Below are positions 1-10,200 of a DNA stretch of 64,000 nt, in pieces (within the stretch, counting starts at the first letter, position 1; every line of letters starts with the position of its first letter). This stretch comes from Candidatus Hydrogenedentota bacterium (GTDB lineage Bacteria > Hydrogenedentota > Hydrogenedentia > Hydrogenedentales > JAEUWI01), in NCBI GenBank assembly GCA_016791475.1, contig JAEUWI010000030.1, forward strand, positions 1 through 64,000, in the 5' to 3' direction. The translations under genes and the position numbers were made by a program. Under the pieces are notes generated by a model. The model was given only the letters and a program-made list of their open reading frames with translations, did no database searches and was not told where the DNA came from.

Positions 1-174
1 TCTTATGGGTCTTATGGGTCTTATGGGTCTTATGGGTCTTATGGGTCTTATGGGTCTTTTGGGTCTTTTGGGTCTTTTGGGTCTTTTGGGTCTTTTGGGT
101 CTTTTGGGTCTTTTGGGTCTTACAGGGCTCTGGCGTCTTGGCTCATATGACCCATACGACTCATAAGACCCATT
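1..174. repeat. (TCTTATGGG)n nonanucleotide array with inverted tail
   Basis: Six copies of TCTTATGGG are followed by seven of TCTTTTGGG, a unit of exactly 9 bp that starts at the window edge and may extend further left. At 143-174 the same unit recurs in inverted orientation (CCCATACGAC, CATAAGACCC), so a transcript could fold back on itself. The array lies just past the stop codon of the cytochrome gene on the minus strand. Related arrays occur at 3797-3932, 32650-32726 and 49369-49470. Confidence 0.9.
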
Positions 175-194
175 CTTCGCAAGTCGCTTTCCAC

Positions 195-3100
195 CTAATC
201 CACAAACATAAACTCGTTCGACATCAACAGCACCTGGGCGTATTTTCCCCAGGGTTCGATAGGCGGCGGGGGTGGTCCCTGGAAGCCCAGGCGAGAACGC
301 CATTCGGTCTCCCGTCCCGCGCTGGTCTTTCCATCGGCGGGAGCGAGCACGTGAATACGGGGGTGCCAGGTGAACGAATCAAAACTCTGATTGGCCCCGC
401 AGTCAACGACCAGGTCAATCGTGTCGCCAGCCTTTACCGACAACCCGTCAAAGGTACTTGCCGTACTGCTGTTGTGTGCGCTGCCGCGCCAAAGCACCTG
501 GCCGCTTGAAGTTACTGCGGAGGCAAAAACGCCATCGCCCTCTGCGGAGCCGTGTTTCAGGTCGCCGTCCATGGCGATCGTTGCATCGTAGGGCGCGGTC
601 CAGCGCCGCACCACCGCGAAACCCGCCGGACCGGGGTGACCGCCGTGGGAATTCAACGAGGCCCAGTCCGTTGCAGGATCGGGTAGCGTGGGGCCGCCCT
701 GCCAGGCGGTGCCCGTGAAGTGGGGCATGGCCGTGAAGGATTCCAGTGCGCCGGTGGCCGGGTTTACCGCGCCATAGCCATACTGCCAGCGAGGATGGGA
801 GAACGCGTCGGGGGAAGCCGTCTCCTGGTGCTCAACGAAGCGTTTGCCCAGCGCGATTTCGTCGGGCGCGGGATCGCGTTGGAAGACGGCTTGATAGAGC
901 GCGGCGATGCGATCTTCGGCGCTCGTCTTTTGCGCGACCGAGTCGCGTGCGGCAAGCTTCTCGGCCTGTTCCACGAGGAAGGGGCTGTTCATCAGGAAGA
1001 GGGCCTGCTGGGGCACGGTCGTGTTCACGCGCATGGGCGTGTGAATGTCCGGGCTCGCAAAGTCGAAGGTGCGGAAGACCGCCGGAAGATTCTGGCGTTC
1101 CACCTGACCATAGATTGTGCGGCGCGTGGAGAAGGGGGGTTCCACGATGGATACCCCTTCGCCGCCCATGGTCGTGTCCAGTCGGCCCGCGGCCAGGAGC
1201 ACCCCATCGCGCATGGACTCGAAGTCGAGGCGCTGCCGATTCTGCCGCCAGAGCAGCCGGTTCTCCGGATCGGCGGCCGCACCGTCGGGCCGGGCGAGGC
1301 TCTGCTGCTGGTACACCGCCGAGCGCATGATCATCCGGTGCAGGTTTTTCACGGACCAGTTGCCGGCCATGAATTCGCTAGCGAGATAGTCGAGGAGTTC
1401 GGGATGGGTGGGCAGATCGCTGCGCGCGCCGAAATCACTCGGCGTACCCACCAGCGGGCGGCCGAAGTGGTGCATCCAGACCCGGTTCACCATCACCCGC
1501 GCGGTGAGCGGGTTTTCGTGGGTTGCAATCGCGTTGGCCAGTTCGAGACGGCCACTGCCGTTGGTGTAGGGCTGCGACGCGGGGGTTGAGAGTACGTCGA
1601 GGAATTTCCTCGGCACATCATCGCCCTTGCTGCCGGGTTGGCCACGGCGAAACACATAGGGGTTGAACAACTCGCCGTCCACCAGCGCCATGGCCCGGTT
1701 CGGCCGGCCGGGGTGAGTATTCTTTACCCGCGTGATGGCATTGTCTTTGTCGCGCATCTGCCCCTGGATAGGCACTTCACTCAAATTCCAGACGTCGCCC
1801 CGGGGAATGTTGGCGGGGCTGTCCTTGCCAAAAAGAACTTGCCGCACCGCTTCCTGGTTCACATCGGGAAGCGCCTGGGGCATATCGCCGGCACGTTCCG
1901 GGTTATTCAGGGCTATTTGTTGACGGGAAGCCAGCAGGTCCGCCCAGTCCTTCGATGCGTCGCGGAGCGCATCCACGTAGCGCTGGGTCACCTCGTCCAT
2001 CGACTTCGGCGCATCGCCTTCAAAGCGTTTGGCGATGCGCGGGTTCACCTCGGTGCCGTTCAGCGACTTGCCCGCTATCTGCGCGGCCAGTTCGGTGCTT
2101 CTTGCCGCAAATTCGGCCTCGGGCAGCGCGCGGTAGGCGAACCAGGGGCCGAGTATGGGATGGGGTTGCGCCGAGAGGGCCTTCAGATGATCACGCCAGC
2201 GCGTCACAAGTTGCCACTTCACTTTGAGGTCGGCGGCCAGCACCCGCAGTGTCGGGTCATCCATGTCCCAGGCCTTGTGTGCCGCCGTGAGGTAGGTGCC
2301 GATTTGATCGCGGCAATGCGTCAGCAGGTCGCCCTGGATCTGATCCACCAGCGCCTCCTTTTCCGCCTGCTTGCGGTTGAACTCGGCGAGAAACTCCTGA
2401 TACTTCGGGTCGTCCGGATTGGGCTCTTCAATGAGTGGCAGCTCTGCGGGCTCCGTGGAACTGCGGAAGATGCCGTAGAGACCGTAATAGTCCGCCGCGG
2501 AAATGGCGTCGTACTTGTGGTCGTGGCACCGCGCGCAGGAAACCGTTAGGCCCTGCATGCCCCGCATGACCACGTCGATGCGGTCATCGGTGATGTCGTG
2601 AATATTGCCGACGAAGCGGCGCCCGAGCGAGAGATAGCCCAGCGCGGCCAGGGGGCGCTTGTCGTCACCCAGGTCCATCAGGTCCGCCGCGAGTTGCTGC
2701 TTGAGGAAGGTGTTGTAGGGCAGGTCTTCATTGAAGGCCCGAACGACATAGTCGCGGTAGGTGTGGGAAAAGCCGAAACTCCGCTCTTCCTGAAATACAT
2801 AGCCCTTCGAGTCGGCGTAGCGCGCCACGTCCAGCCAGTGTCGGCCCCAGCGTTCGCCATAGCGCGGCGACGCAAGCAATTGCTCGATTACCTTGTCGAA
2901 GGCCTCGGGACTTTCATCGGCTTCGAAGGCCCGTACTTCGTCCATGGTGGGGGCCAGGCCCGTCAGGTCCATGTAGGCCCGTCGGATCAGCGTGCGCTTG
3001 TCCGCTCGGGCCGATGGGGTGATCTGCTTCCCCTCGATTTGTGCCAGGATGAACTGGTCAATGGGGGTCTTCGCCCATTCTTTCGTGGTTACTTCCGGCG

Positions 3101-3605
3101 CGGCGGGCAGTGCAACCGGCTGGAAGGACCAGTGGGACGCCTTCGCGGCCGCGACCCGATCCGCCCAGGCGGTCTCCTTGTTTGCCGCCACAATTTCTTC
3201 GCCGCCGGGCCAGGGACTGCCCATGCTGACCCATTCCGTGATGGCGTCGATCTGTTCCTGGGGCAGCTTCGCGTCCGGGGGCATTTTCAACTGGGTATCA
3301 TACTTGATGACCTGAAGGATGCGGCTGTTCGGGGCCTGATCCCCCTCAAGCAGCACCGGACCGCCCTCGCCACCCGCCAGCATGGCCGAGCGCGCGTCGA
3401 GGCGCACCCCCGCCTTTTGTGTCTCGGGGCCGTGGCACTTAAAACAACGGTCCGCCAACACGGGGCGGACCTTGGTCTCAAAGAACTCGATGGCCTCGGG
3501 CGATGGTTCCGCCGCGCGCGTACTCAGGGAGCACGTGAGGGTGGCCACCGCAGCCACGAATCGGGCAAATTGTGTGGAATGGATAGTCGTCGGGCGGTAC
3601 TTCAA
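195..3605 (-). CDS. Planctomycete-type cytochrome c protein (PSCyt1-DUF1549-DUF1553)
   Basis: This 1136-residue exported protein has the PSCyt1/PSCyt2/PSD1 architecture typical of planctomycetes and relatives. An N-terminal signal-like segment ends near residue 31 (STRAAEP). A haem-binding CxxCH follows (RCFKCHGPE, Cys54/Cys57/His58), and a second one (CARCHDHKY) lies near residue 357 inside the DUF1549 region. DUF1553 occupies roughly residues 680-930 and the protein ends in the family-typical LLMSNEFMFVD. An extra beta-rich segment lies near residues 1000-1100 (WTAPYDATIAMDGDL). The start is TTG, chosen because AGGAG stands 7 bases upstream. Such genes usually sit beside a DUF1501 gene; any such partner would be downstream, outside the window. 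Role: periplasmic electron transfer or polysaccharide and sulfated-glycan breakdown has been suggested for the family, but its biochemistry is not settled. Confidence 0.93.
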   Translation of the reverse strand: MKYRPTTIHSTQFARFVAAVATLTCSLSTRAAEPSPEAIEFFETKVRPVLADRCFKCHGPETQKAGVRLDARSAMLAGGEGGPVLLEGDQAPNSRILQVIKYDTQLKMPPDAKLPQEQIDAITEWVSMGSPWPGGEEIVAANKETAWADRVAAAKASHWSFQPVALPAAPEVTTKEWAKTPIDQFILAQIEGKQITPSARADKRTLIRRAYMDLTGLAPTMDEVRAFEADESPEAFDKVIEQLLASPRYGERWGRHWLDVARYADSKGYVFQEERSFGFSHTYRDYVVRAFNEDLPYNTFLKQQLAADLMDLGDDKRPLAALGYLSLGRRFVGNIHDITDDRIDVVMRGMQGLTVSCARCHDHKYDAISAADYYGLYGIFRSSTEPAELPLIEEPNPDDPKYQEFLAEFNRKQAEKEALVDQIQGDLLTHCRDQIGTYLTAAHKAWDMDDPTLRVLAADLKVKWQLVTRWRDHLKALSAQPHPILGPWFAYRALPEAEFAARSTELAAQIAGKSLNGTEVNPRIAKRFEGDAPKSMDEVTQRYVDALRDASKDWADLLASRQQIALNNPERAGDMPQALPDVNQEAVRQVLFGKDSPANIPRGDVWNLSEVPIQGQMRDKDNAITRVKNTHPGRPNRAMALVDGELFNPYVFRRGQPGSKGDDVPRKFLDVLSTPASQPYTNGSGRLELANAIATHENPLTARVMVNRVWMHHFGRPLVGTPSDFGARSDLPTHPELLDYLASEFMAGNWSVKNLHRMIMRSAVYQQQSLARPDGAAADPENRLLWRQNRQRLDFESMRDGVLLAAGRLDTTMGGEGVSIVEPPFSTRRTIYGQVERQNLPAVFRTFDFASPDIHTPMRVNTTVPQQALFLMNSPFLVEQAEKLAARDSVAQKTSAEDRIAALYQAVFQRDPAPDEIALGKRFVEHQETASPDAFSHPRWQYGYGAVNPATGALESFTAMPHFTGTAWQGGPTLPDPATDWASLNSHGGHPGPAGFAVVRRWTAPYDATIAMDGDLKHGSAEGDGVFASAVTSSGQVLWRGSAHNSSTASTFDGLSVKAGDTIDLVVDCGANQSFDSFTWHPRIHVLAPADGKTSAGRETEWRSRLGFQGPPPPPIEPWGKYAQVLLMSNEFMFVD

Positions 3606-4092
3606 GATGCTGCTCCTGCGTTATCCCATATATCATCCCCGATTGTTGGGAAAAGTTTCAATGCTAAACAACGATCTCGGGCGAAAAATTCGCAAAAATA
3701 CCAATAAAAGTGCGCAAGACACCGGTGTCAGGGGGGGTTGCTGCGATTGGGGGGCTTTGGGTGACCGAAGCCCCGGGCAGGAGCTCCGGGTGGGGAATGG
3801 GTCTTATGGGTCTTATGGGTCTTATGAGTCCTTTGGGTCCTTTGGGTCCTTTGGGTCTTATGAGTCCTTTGAGTCCTTTGGGTCCTTTGGGTCCTTTGGG
3901 TCCTTGGGGTCCTTGGGATCCTTCGGGTCCATAATGCAGTCACTCTTCCCATCTCCAGCCTCCATTTGCCTTCCGGCACGGCCATCCGTATAGTGGCAGG
4001 GCCCTTTGGCGGGTGGCGATTACGCACGCCGGGCATTTCTCAAACACGCGGGCGCTCCGATGAGGGATGCGCTGACAGAAGGAGAGTTACCC
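3606..4092. other. Divergent intergenic region
   Basis: This spacer separates the minus-strand cytochrome gene from the plus-strand epimerase, so it should hold both promoters. Its centre is the nine-base repeat array at 3797-3932. The segment 3640-3720 is AT-richer than its surroundings. I see no convincing gene or RNA. Confidence 0.6.
3797..3932. repeat. GGGTCTTAT / GGGTCCTTT nonanucleotide array
   Basis: About fifteen 9-bp units run from GGGTCTTATGGGTCTTATG through GAGTCCTTT and GGGTCCTTT variants to GGGTCCTTGGGGTCC. The units drift gradually rightward, as expected of an old slippage array. It lies between divergent genes. Confidence 0.9.
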
Positions 4093-4935
4093 ATGAAAGT
4101 CGGGATGAATCTGTTGCTCTGGACCGGCGGCGCCGATGAGAGTCATCTGCCCCTGCTTGAACAGATTAAAGGCTGGGGCTTCGATGGCGTGGAGTTTCCC
4201 ATGTTTTCGGCCGATGGATCCCCCTGGGCTAAACTGGCCGCCAAGTGCGACGAACTGGGTCTGGGCCGTACGGCGGTGACCGTTCTACCCGGCGGCACGA
4301 ACCTCATCGGTGAAGACGAGGCCGAGCGCAAAGCGGCCGTCGCCCATCTCAAGTCCTGCATTGACGCCTGCGTGGTGCTCGGTGCGGAAGCCCTCTGCGG
4401 CCCGCTGTATAGCCCGGTGGGCCGGCTGATCGGCCGTGGTCCGGTGCCGGACGAGATGGACAGGGCGATTCAGGGCTTCCGCGAAGTGGGCGCGTATGCC
4501 ACCGAAAAGGGTATCAAGCTGGCCATCGAGCCCTTGAACCGCTTTGAGACCTATTTCCTCAACACCCAGTCGGATTCCGCCAATCTTGTGCGCGCCGTGG
4601 GCATTGAAGCGGTGGGCGAAATGTTCGACACCTTCCACGCGAACATCGAAGAGAAGGATTTTGCCGAGGCGATTCGCGCGGGCGGCAACTGCATCAATCA
4701 CGTGCATATCTCCGCCAATGACCGCGCAACGCCGGGCGACGACCACATTGATTACGACACCTGCTTCGCCGCCCTGAAGGAAATCGGGTACGACGGCTGG
4801 ATGGTGATCGAGGCCTTCGGTTCCTGGATCCCGGATCTTGCCGGCGCCACCTGCATATGGCGTGTCATGGCGCCGAGCGAAGAATACCTGGCCACAAACG
4901 GTCTCAAGATGATCCGCGAGAAGTGGGGGGCGTAA
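4093..4935 (+). CDS. Sugar 3-epimerase / TIM-barrel isomerase (tagatose/psicose 3-epimerase family)
   Basis: This 280-residue protein belongs to the xylose-isomerase-like TIM-barrel superfamily and most resembles D-tagatose/D-psicose 3-epimerases. The expected metal and catalytic residues are visible: Glu in AIEPLNRFETYF, Asp and His in MFDTFHANIEE, His in HVHISANDR and Glu in MVIEAFG. It should epimerise a ketohexose or isomerise a related keto sugar in the cytoplasm; the exact substrate cannot be read from the sequence. The ATG at 4093 was chosen over an upstream one because GGAGAG stands just before it and homologues begin MKVGMN. A strong hairpin follows the gene, so it is probably transcribed alone. 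Confidence 0.9.
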   Translation: MKVGMNLLLWTGGADESHLPLLEQIKGWGFDGVEFPMFSADGSPWAKLAAKCDELGLGRTAVTVLPGGTNLIGEDEAERKAAVAHLKSCIDACVVLGAEALCGPLYSPVGRLIGRGPVPDEMDRAIQGFREVGAYATEKGIKLAIEPLNRFETYFLNTQSDSANLVRAVGIEAVGEMFDTFHANIEEKDFAEAIRAGGNCINHVHISANDRATPGDDHIDYDTCFAALKEIGYDGWMVIEAFGSWIPDLAGATCIWRVMAPSEEYLATNGLKMIREKWGA

Positions 4936-4967
4936 CGGCACGGACTCGCGCCCGTCCCTTGAATAGA

Positions 4968-5010
4968 AATCGCCGCGCTCCAGCCATCTGGAGCGCGGCG
5001 ATTAAGTTTT
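4968..5010 (+). terminator. Rho-independent terminator of the epimerase gene
   Basis: A perfect 15-bp stem (AATCGCCGCGCTCCA with its complement) encloses the 6-base loop gccatc. AAGTTTT follows the right arm, a short T run fitting plus-strand termination. The stem's outer AAT/ATT would also give a weak U-tract on the other strand, so it may act for both convergent genes. Confidence 0.85.
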
Positions 5011-5122
5011 ACAGTGTTTCGCACCCTGGGTCAGCCGCCCGGGGCACGGGGAAACTACCCGACCCGAGTTACGGATTGGTACCGTATTCGGGCCGTCCGA
5101 CGCACCGCTGTGGAATCAGCGG

Positions 5123-5569
5123 TTACTCGTGCCCGTTCGCGCTCGTCGCGAGTTCGAACGCTTCGGCACGAAAGGACTTCAGGGAGACAGCAATCTCAGG
5201 CGCTCTAAAGCGCTCGCCGGGTGTATGGAACCGTTCGCAATGCTGCACGGTAATATCACCCAGATCGAGCATCTCCTGCATATACGCCAATACATCCCGG
5301 GGGTCGGTATTGCCGCAGGTAAAGATATCCAAGGCGAGGAGGCCTTCGTCCGAATACGCATGCGCGGAACAATGGCTCTCGTCCAACAGGACCATGGCGG
5401 TGAAGCCAGGTGCGGAATTGTGCCCAAAATGGTAGCGAACCTGGGAGATGACGGTCGCACCGGCGCGTTCCGCGGCCGTTGCCATCGCCTTCAGTACAGC
5501 TTTGTCGTCGCCACAGACTTCCCGGGGCACATTCACGCAATCGATGAGAAGGTGTCTTCCTTTAGCCAA
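5123..5569 (-). CDS. speH: S-adenosylmethionine decarboxylase proenzyme
   Basis: This 148-residue protein is a prokaryotic class-1B AdoMet decarboxylase. It makes decarboxylated AdoMet, the aminopropyl donor for spermidine synthesis. The self-cleavage motif is clear in LLDESHCSAHAYSDEG: the serine of ESH becomes the pyruvoyl cofactor when the chain cleaves between Glu and Ser. The conserved DIFTCG follows. Length fits the SpeH type, with a somewhat long C-terminal tail. The start is TTG at 5569, supported by AGGAGG nine bases upstream. A small hairpin (TACCGCA...TGCGGTA, 5591-5608) lies in the leader. No spermidine synthase gene is nearby. Confidence 0.93.
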   Translation of the reverse strand: MAKGRHLLIDCVNVPREVCGDDKAVLKAMATAAERAGATVISQVRYHFGHNSAPGFTAMVLLDESHCSAHAYSDEGLLALDIFTCGNTDPRDVLAYMQEMLDLGDITVQHCERFHTPGERFRAPEIAVSLKSFRAEAFELATSANGHE

Positions 5570-5608
5570 CGTATAAATCCTCCTTTCGAATACCGCAACA
5601 CTGCGGTA

Positions 5609-6288
5609 AATCGCAAGAGTTAGCCGGGTTTCTAGTCACGGCAACCTAGGGTAAAAAATGGCAAGAACACACTTACGGCCTTGTCATTTAATAAGCGTGG
5701 TGCAGGACCCAAGCCTGCGGGACGAAATCGACGGCTGGCGCGGCGCCCGGAAGGGACCGGCCTGCCCGGAGCGGTACAGGAGGAAGTTCCGCCTGCAAAA
5801 AGTCCGGGGAACCATCCATTATATTCAATTGGTCACCCCCCTGGCAACCTTGTGGGGGCTGATTTTTCACCAGCGGAATTTCAGGGATCTCATTACACAC
5901 CGGGGGCCGAGAATATTCACCCCGTCCCACCACGACCTTCTCCCACGCCATTGCCCCATATGCGGAAAGGCCGTCAGCGGTGGGAAGGCGGGCTTCCCGA
6001 AACGACGGCCCGTTCGGACCCCGGTATCCGGCACGGTGTGCCGGCGCGGCCCCAGCGGGGCAACCGGGAGTGATATCGAGGCTATAAGAAGCTAGGCGTT
6101 CCATTCAGGGTTCCGTAGACGTTGCTTTTTCGGCTGAAGCGCACCGCGCAGGCACAGCGCTATAGAGAGCGTGCGGCGCTGGTGGGGAGAGGGCAAGCAG
6201 CCAGACGTATGACGGTCCAGCAGGCTTAGCAGCACTTCCCGCGTCAGCCGGGACGTGCGATTGGTAATTCGTCGTCCTTCAGCGTTCA
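5609..6288. other. Intergenic region without a recognised gene
   Basis: Several open frames cross this stretch, including one with a CPICGKAV cysteine pair on the plus strand near 5950. None has a good ribosome site or coherent family features, and frames on both strands are equally open, as expected at high GC. I compared the segment with conserved RNase P and tmRNA landmarks and found no match. A structured RNA cannot be excluded. Confidence 0.4.
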
Positions 6289-6289
6289 T
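6092..6289 (-). CDS. Small hypothetical basic protein (doubtful)
   Basis: A 65-residue frame starts at ATG 6289 with GGAG eight bases upstream. It is rich in Arg and Ser (MNAEGRRITNRTSRLTREV) and has no recognised domain. It stands between speH and the mgtC-like gene on the speH strand. The ribosome site is the only support. It could equally be a chance frame. Confidence 0.3.
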   Translation of the reverse strand: MNAEGRRITNRTSRLTREVLLSLLDRHTSGCLPSPHQRRTLSIALCLRGALQPKKQRLRNPEWNA

Positions 6290-6507
6290 CTTCGGTCTCC
6301 TGAATGATCGGTTGTGATCGCGCATACATTACATGGAGAGGAAAAGCAATAACAAGTTTCAAGATATGTTTTTTTTGGGGACTCCCCCGGCCCTCCCCAC
6401 CCCTCGAAATCGGGCGGAACGGCGTGAATCGCACCGCTGTGGGGGCTGGCCGCACCACGCGATCGAAAACCTGTTATAGTTAGGACAAATGGCGAAAAAT
6501 TCCACGG

Positions 6508-7101
6508 TTGACCGTACCTGTCGCGCCGGGTTGGAAGGTGAAACGCGTCTTGGAAGCTCTCTATCTCAAACTGTACGCCTGGGGCGAAAGTCCTTGGATT
6601 TCCGTCGCGCCCCTTTCGTGGATCGCGCTGTTCGCCTGCCTCATTTCGGGGGCCATCATCGGGCTGGAGCGACAGTGGCAGGGAAAGCCTATCGGCATTC
6701 GTACGAGCGTGCTCATTGTTCTGGGCACCTATGTTTTCGTCGATATCGGCTTTGTCACCAATAACCCCAACACCGATCCCACCCGTATCATCGGGCAGGT
6801 GATCACCGGGATCGGCTTTCTCGGCGCCGGGGTCATGCTTACCCGCGATGGTATGGTGGTGGGGGCCACTTCCGCCGCGAGTATCTGGGTGCTCGCCGCT
6901 ATCGGCGTGGTCATTGCCGCGGGCTCCCCCTTCCTCGGGGTGAAACTCGCCATGATCGCCGTGGCCATCCTGGTGGGGATTAACGCCCTGGAAGTGCGCT
7001 GCGAATGGCTGCAACGGGGTATGCACCGACGAACCGCTTCCCCGCCAGCCGAAGGCGGGACGGAGTCCAGGCCGGATCCCGAGCGCAGAACTGGGAATTA
7101 A
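6508..7101 (+). CDS. MgtC/SapB family membrane protein
   Basis: This protein of up to 197 residues has the MgtC family core of four to five membrane segments. It includes the family signature GAIIGLERQWQGKPIGIRT and the glycine-rich RIIGQVITGIGFLGAGV segment, followed by GATSAASIWVLAAIG. MgtC proteins act at the inner membrane in magnesium-limitation and acid responses, in part by restraining F1Fo ATP synthase; the role here is inferred from family only. The C-terminal 40 residues are polar and end soon after the last helix, so the ACT-like tail of longer homologues is absent. The start is uncertain: TTG 6508, GTG 6538 and TTG 6550 are all possible, the last having GGAAGG upstream. Confidence 0.85.
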   Translation: MTVPVAPGWKVKRVLEALYLKLYAWGESPWISVAPLSWIALFACLISGAIIGLERQWQGKPIGIRTSVLIVLGTYVFVDIGFVTNNPNTDPTRIIGQVITGIGFLGAGVMLTRDGMVVGATSAASIWVLAAIGVVIAAGSPFLGVKLAMIAVAILVGINALEVRCEWLQRGMHRRTASPPAEGGTESRPDPERRTGN

Positions 7102-7179
7102 CCGGGATAACAGGCGGTAATCATTACCGTTGCGCGAACAAATTGGTTCCTCCGTGTGATGAAAATCCATCGTATCCTG

Positions 7180-7185
7180 TATAAT
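7180..7185 (+). promoter_or_regulatory. Possible -10 element of the lipoprotein gene
   Basis: A perfect TATAAT lies about 70 bases upstream of the lipoprotein start. No good TTGACA stands at the right distance, so this is a weak call. Confidence 0.3.
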
Positions 7186-7256
7186 CCTGTAGACTGACGA
7201 TAAAACACTACCGCAAGTGGCGTCTATACTGGCTGGGCTCAGCAGGGAAACTCGTA

Positions 7257-10200
7257 ATGCACGTGCACACTTATTTTCGACGGTTTTCATTTTTTCTTAC
7301 TTTGGCCGTGGTGGCATCCATCGCCCTCACCAGTTGCCCGCCCCCGACCCCCGAGGAGGAAAGTCTCAAGGTTCTCCTCGCCACAGGAATGCCCGTTGCC
7401 GGAAAATCACTTCCCAAGGGCCTTGTCCCTGTGGATGACGCGGCCATCCTGAGTCTCGAAGCCCGGATTCAGGCCATTCGCATCCTTTCGCTGGATGGTA
7501 CGGAAACCGAGTCCACCAGCGTGCTCTCCAGCGCGAAGACGGTGGATCTCCTCGACTTGACCGACGTGGCGGCGTTGCTCTCCGATACGACCGTGCCCGC
7601 CGGGTCCTATAGCGGTGTGGAACTCGTGATTTCGGAAGCGAGCATGGTGCTGGTGAACAATCCGCTGGAGACCATCGCGCTGGCGCTTGCCGATGGCGGA
7701 ACCTACACCCTGGATTTTGATTTTGAGATTGCGCCGGAGAGTGCGGGCCTGCTCTTCCTCGAGCTGGGCGGCCTGAATGTGCTTGAGGGCGAGGGGGGCA
7801 ACTTTACACTTTCACCGGCATTGTCCGCCGGCCTGGCAACGGCTGTGTTAAACGCACAAATCGCCGGTTCAATTGAAAGTATCGACAACGCGGCGGAGAC
7901 TTTTGTGCTCGCGGCGGGCGCGGCCCGATATACGGTCGATTATACAGAGGCCGATATCTTCGTGCCGGGTGACTATGGAACGCCGAGTGGAACCCCCGCC
8001 GTATTGTCGGCGGGCACCGACGTGGCGGTCGTGGGAACAGCGGGAGCAAATAGTTCCATCGCCCCTCACACGATTGTGGTGGTTGATCTACCCGGGACGC
8101 CGGAAGACGATGAAGGTGATCTGATTACGGTATGCCTCTTAGCCGACGACCCAACGCCCACCGCCCAGACCATCCAAGTCAGCCGCAACCGGCTGGACCA
8201 GATTATCGCACTCGGTGGCTTTGAAGGCCCTTGCGACGGGGGCGATCCCTTTACCCTGACTTATGCGGCGGGTCCCGGCGGTACGGTTGAAGGGCTCAGT
8301 CCCCAGAGTGTGGCGCCCGGCGCCGATGGTTCCGCCGTGACGGCCGTGCCGCTGGATGGTTTCGCCTTCGTCAACTGGAGCGATGGCAGTACCCTCAATC
8401 CCCGCCGCGACCGGGCTGTGGGCGCGGATATTACGGTGACCGCCAACTTTGCCGAGCTCTTCGCGCTGAGCTATACGGCGGGCGCGGGCGGCACGATTGC
8501 GGGCAACGCCAGCCAGCTCGTGCCCGAAGGGGGCAGCGGCTCGCCGGTGACGGCGGTTCGCGACGACAGCTTTGTGTTTGACGGTTGGAGCGACGGGCGC
8601 ACGGACAATCCGCGCACCGATATCAACATAGCGGCGGACCTGGCGGTTACGGCCAACTTCCTGGAAGTTTTCCAGCTCACCTACACCGCCGGTACCGGTG
8701 GAACCGTGGAAGGCGTGACCCAGCAGTCGGTTATTGACGGTAATGATGGAACGGCGGTTACGGCGATCCCCGGCGAGGGCTTCATCTTCATCGGCTGGAG
8801 CGACGGCGTCGAGGAGAATACCCGCACCGACCTCAATGTGGATGGCGATGTGACGGTAACGGCAAATTTCCTGGCCCAGTACACCCTGACCTACGTGGCC
8901 GGAGCCAACGGAACGATCACGGGCGCGACCTCCCAGATTGTGAACGACGGTGAGGACGGCACGGCGGTGACGGCGGTGCCGAACGCAACCTTCGGCTTCG
9001 CGGGCTGGAGCGACGGTCGGGCGGACAATCCCAGGACGGATGTCGATGTGGACGGGGACGTCACCGTGACCGCGAACTTCGCCACGGCGATCACGCTGAG
9101 TTATGCGGCGGATACCCACGGCACCTTGACGGGCGCCACGGAGCAAGTCATCGGCAGCGGCGGTACGGGTACGGCGGTTACCGCAGTGCCCAATGAAGGC
9201 TATGGTTTCGACCAGTGGAGCGACGGCCGAACGGACAATCCCCGCGTGGATACCGGCGCGACGAGCGATCTGAGTGTGACGGCGGAGTTTGTGCCCGCCT
9301 TCACCCTGACGTATCTGGCAAGCGAGGGCGGCACCCTTACCGGCGCGACGACCCAGATAGTGAATACGGGCGGGTCGGGTACGGCCGTGACGGCGGCGCC
9401 GAACGCCAGTTTTGTTTTTGATAAGTGGAGCGACAATACGAAGCAGAATCCCCGGACCGACGTCAATGTGGTCAGTGATGTGACGGTGACCGCCCAGTTT
9501 GTGGAGTTGTTCACGTTGACCTATACGGCGGGCAGCAACGGGAGCCTGACCGGCCCCGCGAGCCAGACCATCCGCGACGGTGCGGACGGGCGCACGGTTA
9601 CGGCGGTGCCCGCCAACGGCTTCGGATTTGACGGCTGGAGCGACGGCGTCCTGGACAATCCCCGGACCGATCTGGATGTCAGTGGCGACATTTCCGTGAC
9701 GGCCAACTTCTCCGCGACCTTGACGGTGACCTATGAAGCGGGCGAGAACGGGGATATTTCCGGTGTGTCCATTCAAGATGTCGAGGTGGGCGCGAGCACC
9801 ACGGCGGTTACGGCGGTGCCGAATGAGGGCTACCTGTTCTCGCAATGGAGCGACGGCAGCACCGACAATCCGCGCACCGACACCGACGTTATCGCCACGA
9901 AGTCCTTCACCGCGTCCTTCTTCGAGGATGTGGTCATGCTCCCCGTGCCCGCGGGCACCTTCACGATGGGTCCCCGGGAAGACGGGGATGACGCGCTCTT
10001 CGATCTGCAGGACGAACTGCCGCGCCGGGAGGTGACGCTCGACGCGTATGAGATAGGCAAGTTTGAGGTGAACAATGCCCAGTTCGCCGAGTTCATGAAC
10101 TTTATGCACCATCCCTCGCGCGATCTGCTCAAGCGGCCCAACGGCTCATCGTGGCAAGGTTTTCCGGAGAACGTGTGGTTTTTCGACAGCGCCCTGCCCC

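Noticed and set aside
1-130. Possible CRISPR array
   Set aside because: Unit of 9 bp without spacers; a simple tandem repeat. No cas genes in the window.
5640-6090. Candidate structured RNA such as RNase P or tmRNA
   Set aside because: AGTCCGGGG near 5805 looked suggestive, but the other conserved blocks and the expected pairing order are absent.
5658-6095. Small zinc-finger protein with CPICGKAV
   Set aside because: Only one cysteine pair, no ribosome site, and overlapping frames are equally open.
8139-10112. Long minus-strand open frame (about 657 codons) opposite the lipoprotein repeats
   Set aside because: It mirrors the repetitive plus-strand coding sequence, has no signal or family, and its periodicity follows the 210-bp repeats.
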